Assembly: GCA_030642125.1 (NCBI GenBank)
Contig: DAOWOJ010000022.1
Span: 1-6,922 of the forward strand
Origin: Candidatus Aenigmatarchaeota archaeon
GTDB taxonomy: Archaea; Aenigmatarchaeota; Aenigmatarchaeia; DAOWOJ01
Length of the DNA stretch: 6,922 nucleotides
Reading direction: 5' to 3'
The notes under the pieces were generated by a model. The model ran no database searches and had not been told where the DNA came from. It saw only the letters and a program-made list of their open reading frames with translations. The position numbers and the translations under genes are program-made. Below are positions 1 through 4,624 of the stretch, piece after piece; position 1 is the first letter of the stretch, and every line of letters starts with the position of its first letter.

Positions 1-306
1 AGAAAGAGGTCTGTTTTCATATTAATTTGTTTTTTACGAAAAATGAATTGGGATATGAAAAAAATAGAAGAAAAATTATTGGAATGTAACAAACTTAATA
101 ACTTACCACTTCCAGAAAGTTATATTATAGGACAATTAAGATGGTTTTCTGGTTCAGACAAAAGCATATTACCTCCAAATTGTGATAATAATGGGTTTTA
201 TGAAAGTATTGGGGTGTGTAATAAAGATTCGCTTTGTAATAATATAAAAAATCCAGTAAATTATCCATTTAAAAAATTAAAGTTTTTAAAGGTGAAGAAA
301 AAATGA
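1..306 (+). CDS. priL: DNA primase large subunit-like protein, C-terminal Fe-S domain (5' end outside window)
   Basis: The frame is open from the first base and gives 101 residues before TGA at 304-306, so this is the 3' part of a longer gene. The ATG at 43 is probably internal, because the 14 preceding in-frame codons (RKRSVFILICFLRK) continue plausibly into the fold. The fragment resembles the end of archaeal/eukaryotic PriL: a helical region with an N-x-x-PL-x-E-x-Y pattern, then LPPNC, GVC and SLC followed by IKNPVNYP. Three cysteines at fragment positions 61, 73 and 79 match the last three ligands of the PriL [4Fe-4S] cluster, whose spacing in archaea is short. The first ligand would lie upstream. 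In the family this domain helps the catalytic subunit PriS start RNA/DNA primers at replication forks. The gene overlaps the GINS gene by 4 bp, supporting a replication role. It could be a stand-alone PriL or the C-terminal part of a fused PriS-PriL protein such as the single-chain primase of Nanoarchaeum equitans; the window cannot tell. Confidence 0.68.
   Translation, partial: RKRSVFILICFLRKMNWDMKKIEEKLLECNKLNNLPLPESYIIGQLRWFSGSDKSILPPNCDNNGFYESIGVCNKDSLCNNIKNPVNYPFKKLKFLKVKKK
291..295 (+). promoter_or_regulatory. Shine-Dalgarno site for the GINS gene
   Basis: GGTGA lies inside the last codons of the primase gene, 7 nt before the ATG at 303, and is complementary to the usual archaeal 16S 3' end. 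It supports the 303 start and internal translation of the second gene of a polycistronic message. Most other starts in this window have no such site. Confidence 0.6.
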
Positions 307-788
307 TAACATTTGAGACAATAAGAATGATACAAAGACAAGAAAAAAATTCTGATCACCTCAATAAATTACCTGATAATTTTATTGAAGATTTAAAAGA
401 TTATTTAGAAAATAAAAAAAAAATCAACAAACGTGAATATAATAAAATTTTAATAATAATAGAAAAAATATTCGAATATAGATTAAAAAAGATGATAGCA
501 TTATCATTTTTATCAATTAAAGGATTATCCAATCCAAATAATTTATTATCAGAAGAGAAAATACTTTTTAATAACATAATAAAAAATATAAAAGAATTTG
601 AAAAGGCTTTTATGGACAAAGAAATAAAAAAAACTGATATGAAAAGTATACTTTTTTTAAAAGATATTGAAGCATTTGTTGGAATCGATTTAAAAAATTA
701 TGGACCTTTTATTTCAGGTGATATATCTACAATTCCAGAAGAAAATTATGAAATTTTATTAAAAAAAGGAGTTATTAGAGAGATTTGA
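303..788 (+). CDS. gins15: Archaeal GINS complex subunit, Gins15 (Gins51) type
   Basis: The 161-residue protein is the GINS subunit that, with MCM helicase and Cdc45/GAN, forms the archaeal replicative CMG-like unwinding complex. Visible features are the N-terminal helical A domain (about residues 1-110), beginning MITFETIRMIQRQEKNSD with the family pattern of 'T-x-E-x-[IL]-R-x-[IL]-Q-R-x-E', then LPDNFIEDLKDYL, and a small C-terminal B domain (about 115-161) with FLKDIEAFVGIDLKNYGPF, the GD turn and IPEENYEILLKKGV. A before B is the Gins15/Gins51 (Psf1/Sld5-like) order, as opposed to Gins23. Length is close to the family's usual size. The ATG at 303 overlaps the primase stop (ATGA) and has a GGTGA site 7 nt upstream, so translational coupling is likely. 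Linkage of GINS and primase genes is known in archaea. Its last 14 bp overlap the end of the convergent pgk gene. Confidence 0.9.
   Translation: MITFETIRMIQRQEKNSDHLNKLPDNFIEDLKDYLENKKKINKREYNKILIIIEKIFEYRLKKMIALSFLSIKGLSNPNNLLSEEKILFNNIIKNIKEFEKAFMDKEIKKTDMKSILFLKDIEAFVGIDLKNYGPFISGDISTIPEENYEILLKKGVIREI
761..767 (-). terminator. Possible T-run terminator for pgk, inside the GINS coding end
   Basis: On the minus strand seven consecutive T residues lie 8-14 nt past the pgk stop codon, with further T-rich sequence beyond. Archaeal RNA polymerase commonly ends transcription at short T runs without a hairpin. On the other strand these bases encode the Lys-Lys-Gly of the GINS B domain, so the site would be dual-use. 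This is inferred from position and composition only. Confidence 0.35.
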
Positions 789-2004
789 ATTGTTTCATTG
801 TATGAATTACTGGAAGACATGCTCCAGAAAGATAAGCTATTAAAGCTCCTCCAGCTAAACAAACATACGAAAAATCTTCTCTTTTCATATCTATTTCTTT
901 GATTATATGCAACATATCGCCTCCTCCCAAAAAAGAGAATGCACTTGATGCTGATACGGCTTTTAGAATTTCTTTTGTTCCTTTTCGAAACTCTTCGATT
1001 TCATATACTCCGATAGGACCTTTAACACATATAGTTCTTGAATTCATTATTGTTTTAGTAAATTTTTTTATTGTTTCTGATCCTATATCAAAAATTTCAT
1101 GCGTTGATGGCAGTTGATCCAAAGAAATTTCATTTCTTTTTCCATTAATATTTTCTGCGACATCAACAGGAATATCTATCTTATCTTCATATTTTTCAAG
1201 TAAATATTTGATATCTGATAAGAACTTAAGAAGCTTTTTTTCTTCTAAGAATTTAAATGATGGTTCTCCGATATCATAACCTTTTGCCAACAAAAAGATT
1301 TGAGCAAAAATTCCACAAACCAATGCTTTATCTATCCTTTTTCTTGATAAAAGCGATTTCATCTCATTTAAACAATCTTCCACTTTAATTCCGCCAAAAA
1401 TAAATATTTCTTTATCATTTCTGTTTTTAGTTAATTTATCCAATGCAATTAATTCATTTTCCATTGTTCTCCCTATGCATGATGTTACAACTGGTTGAAA
1501 CCCAACTAAAGAAGCGTGTGATCTATGAGACGAAGAAAAAGCATCATTTACGTAAATATCTATTAATGGGGATAATGTTTTAACAAGATCAGATTTCGAA
1601 TGGTTTATTGAAGACAAATTCAGTGTTTCTTCTTCCAAAAATCTAACATTATCTAATAATAATATTTCTTTATTTTTCATTTCTTTAATAGCATTAACAG
1701 CTTTTTGTCCTATTATATCATCAACAAAATATATTTTCTTTTTTACGAATTTTTCCATAATTTTTGCATGTTGACTCAAATTTATGAAGTCATAATATCC
1801 TTTTCTTCCTTGATGTGCTATTATAATAACCTTTCCAGATATATTAGATAATTCTATAATAGTTTTAGAAGATTCTTCTATTCTATTATCTGAAATTATT
1901 TTTTTTGTTTTTTTATCACAAGGAGAGTTAATATCCACTCTAATTAAAACTGTTTTTTCATCGAAATCTAAGTCGTCTATTGTCATGATTTCGTTATTAA
2001 ACAT
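775..2004 (-). CDS. pgk: Phosphoglycerate kinase (archaeal type)
   Basis: This 409-residue cytosolic enzyme interconverts 1,3-bisphosphoglycerate + ADP and 3-phosphoglycerate + ATP in glycolysis/gluconeogenesis. Family signatures appear in order: RVDINSP (22-28), R41 and AHQGR (63-67) of the 3-phosphoglycerate site, LLDNVRF (116-122), YVNDAFSSSHRSHAS (151-165), the nucleotide-site lysine in FGGIKVED (203-210, with Ile where most members have Ala), GPIGVYE (329-335), GGGD (360-363) and a closing LAGGA...LPVI (383-400). Length is normal for archaeal PGK. The start is uncertain: M7 (base 1986) begins MTIDDLDFDEKTV, which matches typical archaeal N termini, but the first ATG (2004) has a TATA-like element at the distance expected for a leaderless message. 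No Shine-Dalgarno is seen for either. The gene is divergent from trm1 across 32 bp and convergent with the GINS gene, overlapping it by 14 bp. Confidence 0.95.
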   Translation of the reverse strand: MFNNEIMTIDDLDFDEKTVLIRVDINSPCDKKTKKIISDNRIEESSKTIIELSNISGKVIIIAHQGRKGYYDFINLSQHAKIMEKFVKKKIYFVDDIIGQKAVNAIKEMKNKEILLLDNVRFLEEETLNLSSINHSKSDLVKTLSPLIDIYVNDAFSSSHRSHASLVGFQPVVTSCIGRTMENELIALDKLTKNRNDKEIFIFGGIKVEDCLNEMKSLLSRKRIDKALVCGIFAQIFLLAKGYDIGEPSFKFLEEKKLLKFLSDIKYLLEKYEDKIDIPVDVAENINGKRNEISLDQLPSTHEIFDIGSETIKKFTKTIMNSRTICVKGPIGVYEIEEFRKGTKEILKAVSASSAFSFLGGGDMLHIIKEIDMKREDFSYVCLAGGALIAYLSGACLPVIHTMKQFKSL

Positions 2005-2007
2005 ATG

Positions 2008-2015
2008 TTTATTTT
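2008..2015 (+). promoter_or_regulatory. TATA-like element for trm1
   Basis: TTTATTTT sits 22-29 nt before the trm1 ATG at 2037, the spacing expected if transcription starts at or next to the ATG (leaderless mRNA). There is no Shine-Dalgarno in the 32-bp gap. In DNA this AT-rich such a match is weak evidence by itself; its position is the main support. Confidence 0.35.
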
Positions 2016-2025
2016 ATTTTACAAC

Positions 2026-2032
2026 ATAAAAA
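2026..2032 (-). promoter_or_regulatory. TATA-like element for pgk
   Basis: On the minus strand TTTTTAT lies 22-28 nt before the pgk ATG at 2004, suggesting a leaderless pgk transcript that starts at the first ATG. It lies almost immediately upstream of the trm1 start, so the two promoters would interleave within the 32-bp gap. Confidence 0.33.
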
Positions 2033-2036
2033 CATT

Positions 2037-3079
2037 ATGGAATTTAAAATAATTGAAGAAAACAAAATTAAACTTTTTGTTCAAAAAATAAAAATACCTA
2101 CGAAAAAAATGGAAGTTTTTTATAATGCTGATATGGTGTTTGATAGAGATATATCAGAAGCAATTTGTTCAATATTTAAACCAAAAAAAATATGTGATTG
2201 TATGGCAGCATCAGGTGCCAGAGGATTAAGATATGCATCAGAATTAAAAGAAAGTGAAGTTGTATTAAATGATAAGAATATTAATTCTGTAAATATCATT
2301 AAAAAAAATGCTGAATTAAATAAATTAAAAGTGAGAATAGAAAATGAAGATGCAAATACAATATTGAGAAAAGAAAAGTTTGATTTTATAGATATAGATC
2401 CATTTGGATCACCAATATACTTTTAGATTCTGCTGCTAGATCAATAAAAAACAATGGTATTGTTGCTATAACAGCAACAGATACTGCTCCATTATGTGGA
2501 ACATATTCAAAAACATGTGAAAGAAGGTACGGAGTAGCAAGTATTAAGACAGATTTTATAAAAGAATTAGGAATTAGGATATTACTTTCATCTATTATAA
2601 AGACTTTTTCGAAATATGATATATTATTCAATCCTATTTTTTCTTATTATAGAAAACACTATTTTAGAGTGTTTGGTAATATAAAATTCGGGGCAAAACG
2701 AGCAGACAATATACTAAAACAATTTTCTTATATATCTTATTGTCGTGAATGTGGATACAGAAAAAATGGTGTGTATGATAAATGTGAGAATTGCAATAAA
2801 AAAATGCAATTAATAGAAAAAATTTATATTGGTAATTTTGCTGAAAAATGTATTTGTGATAAGATTATTGAAAAATTTGATTATAAGATCATAAATGTAA
2901 TAAAAGAAGAACAAAATTTTCCTGTGTATTATGATATCCATAAAATTTGTAAATTGAATCATAAAACACCTAAGAAAATGGAATTTTTAATGAATAAATT
3001 GAATGCAAAAAGGACACATTTCTCAGAAACAGGTATAAAAACAGAAGAATCGATACAAGAAATTCTTAAAATTTTATGA
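2037..3079 (+). pseudogene. trm1: tRNA (guanine26-N2) dimethyltransferase Trm1, interrupted by a frameshift
   Basis: Trm1 uses S-adenosylmethionine to make N2,N2-dimethylguanosine at tRNA position 26. The first frame (2037-2426, 129 residues) carries VFYNADMVFDRDIS, the SAM-binding MAASGARGLRYA (56-67) and the catalytic DPFGSP (121-126), then stops at TAG 2424-2426. Homology resumes at once in the -1 frame from TTA at 2423: LDSAARSIKNNGIVAITATDTAPLC, CERRYG, then FSYYRKHYFRVF, a probable zinc site C-x2-C-x10-C-x2-C (reconstructed residues 236, 239, 250, 253) and a C-terminal tail ending at TGA 3077-3079. One extra T in the TTTT run at 2421-2424 would restore a 347-residue protein, slightly short of a typical archaeal Trm1. 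The rest of the gene looks well conserved with no other disruption. Sequencing or assembly error is the simplest explanation, a recent inactivating mutation the next; recoding is less likely. The second half has an in-frame ATG at 2669, too far in to make an active enzyme. Confidence 0.88.
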
Positions 3080-3215
3080 AAAAAATGAATGTTCTATTAA
3101 ATAATTGCAAATTATTATAAAATAAATTGTTAATAATGAAAGTTGCTTTAATAAACGACATAAAAAAGAGATATTTACAATACTCTATTATATATCATAA
3201 TTGCATTAATAGTGA
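3080..3215. other. Convergent intergenic gap between trm1 and radB
   Basis: This 136-bp AT-rich stretch separates the 3' ends of trm1 and radB. It contains a small perfect hairpin (7-bp arms 3100-3106 and 3110-3116, loop GCA) and A runs that read as T6-T7 on the minus strand (3162-3167 and, at the trm1 end, 3079-3085), which could stop radB transcription. A 27-codon open frame on the plus strand (3136-3219) has no Shine-Dalgarno or recognisable motif and is not called as a gene. Confidence 0.5.
3162..3167 (-). terminator. Possible T-run terminator for radB
   Basis: Six T residues on the minus strand, about 50 nt past the radB stop in otherwise non-coding sequence, could act as an archaeal oligo-T terminator. 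Support is from composition and position only. Confidence 0.25.
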
Positions 3216-3869
3216 CTAAAAAAATCCGAATTTCTTTTTTGTTTTTTCGATTCCATTATTTATTATCTTAAATATTATTTCATGACCTTCTGGTTCAAAT
3301 GGATGCCTTCTTAGTATGGCTTTTCTATAATTTGGTTTGTCTAGTTTTTGTAATTCCAATGAAATTTTTGCCCAATAACAAATAGAGTCTCCGCCTATTT
3401 GTTTCAATTTATTTGATTCAAAATCTTTGTAAACCTGATTTGTTATTAAGATTGGTATGTTTTTTTCTATAGCTATATTAGATAATAAGTGAAGTTGTAT
3501 TGCTAATCTCTTTATGTTATTTGCTGTATCTGATTCACAGCATTCTAATCTATACAAAGATACCATAGAGTCGACTACAATTAATGAAGGATCTGAATTC
3601 TTTATTTCATGTAATATGTTCTCTTGTTCAGTAAAGTTTTTTGGTCTAAACAAGATAATTTTATTAATATTAGAATCTATTTGTTTCAATCTTTCAAAAG
3701 AAAATCCATTTTCAGTATCTATAAAAATAGATTTATTTTTTGAGTGTTTTGTGGCTAAAAATGCAATATTTGTTTTTCCAGAAGATGGTGGTCCATATAA
3801 ATTAGTTATAATACCATGTTGTAAATCTCCGCATAAAATCTTATATATAGAATCACATGTAGATGTCAT
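3216..3869 (-). CDS. radB: DNA repair and recombination protein RadB
   Basis: RadB is the short archaeal paralogue of the RadA/Rad51 recombinase. It has a RecA-like core without the N-terminal DNA-binding domain and is thought to assist RadA in recombination and repair. The 217-residue length fits the family. Seen in order: a degenerate G-D-L-x-x-G-I-I-T lead-in (14-22), Walker A GPPSSGKT (26-33), IDTENGFSFERL (50-61), Walker B LIVVDS (96-101), a helical QLHLLSNIAIEKNIPILI segment, the ITNQVY strand (142-147) and a GGD...WAKISLEL region (158-173). The tail is lysine- and phenylalanine-rich. RadA itself is excluded by the missing N-terminal helix-hairpin-helix domain and the short length. The ATG at 3869 starts just ahead of the core and has no Shine-Dalgarno. 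A TATA-like TTATAA about 30 nt upstream suggests a nearly leaderless transcript. The gene is convergent with trm1 and divergent from the operon that begins at 3996. Confidence 0.88.
   Translation of the reverse strand: MTSTCDSIYKILCGDLQHGIITNLYGPPSSGKTNIAFLATKHSKNKSIFIDTENGFSFERLKQIDSNINKIILFRPKNFTEQENILHEIKNSDPSLIVVDSMVSLYRLECCESDTANNIKRLAIQLHLLSNIAIEKNIPILITNQVYKDFESNKLKQIGGDSICYWAKISLELQKLDKPNYRKAILRRHPFEPEGHEIIFKIINNGIEKTKKKFGFF
3231..3247 (+). terminator. Possible T-rich terminator for trm1, inside the radB 3' coding end
   Basis: The plus strand reads T3-C-T6-G-T6, the strongest T-rich tract downstream of trm1, about 150 nt past its stop. On the minus strand the same bases encode the lysine-rich RadB tail (KTKKKF), so coding constraint alone could explain it. 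Confidence 0.3.
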
Positions 3870-3897
3870 AATTATGATTAATTGATGATGATTTAAG

Positions 3898-3906
3898 TTA
3901 TAAATA
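3898..3906 (-). promoter_or_regulatory. TATA-like element for radB
   Basis: The minus strand reads TATTTATAA, ending 29 nt before the radB ATG at 3869. This would place the transcription start within a few nucleotides of the start codon, consistent with the missing Shine-Dalgarno. Confidence 0.35.
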
Positions 3907-3915
3907 GTTTAATTA

Positions 3916-3940
3916 ATTTATATATAAATGCTAGCGTTTA
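3916..3940. promoter_or_regulatory. Palindromic TATA/operator-like element in the divergent promoter region
   Basis: A perfect 14-bp palindrome, ATTTATATATAAAT (3916-3929), is joined to a near-palindrome centred on GCTAGC (3925-3940; TAAA..TTTA arms with one mismatched pair). The first half is a good archaeal TATA box on either strand. The second is the kind of dyad a dimeric regulator could bind. It stands between radB and the 3996 operon and could serve both. No regulator is identified. Confidence 0.35.
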
Positions 3941-3964
3941 CTTAAATTCTAAATATCAATATTG

Positions 3965-3973
3965 TTTTTATTT
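3965..3973 (+). promoter_or_regulatory. TATA-like element close to the 3996 gene
   Basis: TTTTTATTT ends 22 nt before the ATG at 3996, the leaderless spacing also seen at trm1 and pgk. It is an alternative to the palindromic box at 3916-3929, which would give a leader of about 45-50 nt. Confidence 0.3.
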
Positions 3974-3990
3974 AATTGAAAATGCAGACA

Positions 3991-4016
3991 AGATCATGAA
4001 AAAAGAAATAAAATAT
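3991..4016 (+). repeat. 26-nt direct repeat, copy 1 (start region of small gene 1)
   Basis: This copy is identical to 4290-4315, starting 5 nt before the ATG and covering codons 1-7. Beyond it a short 'gattcaga' match resumes after an offset of 9 nt (4025 against 4316). The pattern is a tandem gene duplication with later divergence of most of the coding sequence. Confidence 0.8.
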
Positions 4017-4280
4017 AGTAGTAGGGATTCAGAGAAAAAAGAATGCCTCAATACGATTAAAATATATAGCGATTTATTGAATTGTTTTGAAGATGTACAT
4101 GAAAAATTTATTGAATTAGAAGAGTTTGCAAATACATTAGAATATTTCGAGAATGCATTAGAAGATGTTAAAGAAATTAAAGTAATGTATGAGCAATATA
4201 AAGGTGATTATAATGGATATTGTAATATGTTTAAAGAATTAACTGAAAAAAAAGAAAAATTATTTAGAAATTATAAATGA
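3996..4280 (+). CDS. Small charged helical protein of unknown function (paralogue 1)
   Basis: I do not recognise this 94-residue protein. It is rich in Glu and Lys with regularly spaced Leu, Ile and Phe (for example NCFEDVHEKFIELEEFANTL and LEYFENALEDVKEI), so it is probably all-helical and may form a coiled coil or helical bundle. There is no signal peptide, membrane segment or metal motif, and it is probably cytosolic. It begins MKKEIKY, as does the next gene, and the 26 nt around the two starts are identical (3991-4016 and 4290-4315), pointing to a tandem duplication. A further shared trait is the D-V-H-E-K / K-V-H-N-K segment in mid-protein. It appears to be the first gene of an operon with the 4295 gene (14-bp gap) and cdc48. 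A role as partner or adaptor of that ATPase is speculation from position. Confidence 0.65.
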   Translation: MKKEIKYSSRDSEKKECLNTIKIYSDLLNCFEDVHEKFIELEEFANTLEYFENALEDVKEIKVMYEQYKGDYNGYCNMFKELTEKKEKLFRNYK

Positions 4281-4283
4281 TAA

Positions 4284-4286
4284 GGT
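4284..4286 (+). promoter_or_regulatory. Weak Shine-Dalgarno for the 4295 gene
   Basis: GGT within AAGGT lies 8 nt before the ATG at 4295, in the 14-bp gap after the preceding stop. It is a partial match to the archaeal anti-SD sequence and fits an internal operon gene. The matching position before the first paralogue (3996) has no GGT. Confidence 0.3.
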
Positions 4287-4289
4287 AGT

Positions 4290-4315
4290 AGATCATGAAA
4301 AAAGAAATAAAATAT
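4290..4315 (+). repeat. 26-nt direct repeat, copy 2 (start region of small gene 2)
   Basis: This is the second copy of the 3991-4016 sequence, 299 nt downstream, again including 5 nt before the ATG. Identity over the translation start while most of the coding region has diverged suggests either recent conversion or selection on the initiation region. Confidence 0.8.
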
Positions 4316-4624
4316 GATTCAGAAATATGCAATAGTTTTAAAGAAGCATATGAAAAAGCGATTAGAATAAAATTATTAAAAGAAATTGATAATGATTTAA
4401 AGAAAGTACATAACAAAGCAATTAAATTGGTATTTTTAGAAGGAGTTGAAAAATTATATAATAAATTTCATGATGATTTTGATGAATTACATGAAAAAAA
4501 GTATATTGAATTTTGCAATAGTAGTGAAGAATTACTTATAAAAGTGAGCAAATTAGAATTACTTAAGAATTATAAGGATTATAAAAAAAGTAATACAGAA
4601 GAATATATGATGATAAAATGTTAA
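4295..4624 (+). CDS. Small charged helical protein of unknown function (paralogue 2)
   Basis: This 109-residue protein is not recognised. Like its neighbour it begins MKKEIKY and is dominated by Lys, Glu, Asp and spaced aliphatic residues ([38 protein letters not shown]), predicting an all-alpha, coiled-coil-like fold. It differs from the first copy in an extra basic helix near residues 18-35 and a tail of about 12 residues ending YMMIKC. There are no catalytic motifs, membrane segments or signal peptide. Its last 7 bp overlap the start of cdc48 (ATG 4618), a strong sign of co-transcription and possible translational coupling. The start is supported by the repeat shared with the upstream gene and a weak AAGGT site. 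Confidence 0.66.
   Translation: MKKEIKYDSEICNSFKEAYEKAIRIKLLKEIDNDLKKVHNKAIKLVFLEGVEKLYNKFHDDFDELHEKKYIEFCNSSEELLIKVSKLELLKNYKDYKKSNTEEYMMIKC

Noticed and set aside
401..1117. Antisense frames opposite the GINS and pgk genes
   Set aside because: The opposite strand encodes well-conserved GINS and PGK proteins; the hydrophobic-looking translations result from reversed Lys/Glu-rich codons.
3100..3116. Perfect 7-bp inverted repeat with a 3-nt loop, as a hairpin terminator or small RNA
   Set aside because: The stem is almost all A-T pairs, so weak, and no T run follows it; such repeats are common in AT-rich gaps.
3136..3219. 27-codon ATG frame on the plus strand in the trm1-radB gap
   Set aside because: It has no Shine-Dalgarno, no recognisable motif, and its end overlaps radB antisense; open frames of this size are expected by chance in AT-rich DNA.
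3982..3999. Five-codon leader frame (MQTRS) overlapping the ATG of the 3996 gene
   Set aside because: It would be a neat upstream regulatory peptide, but a start-to-stop frame this short arises easily by chance and there is no supporting ribosome site.
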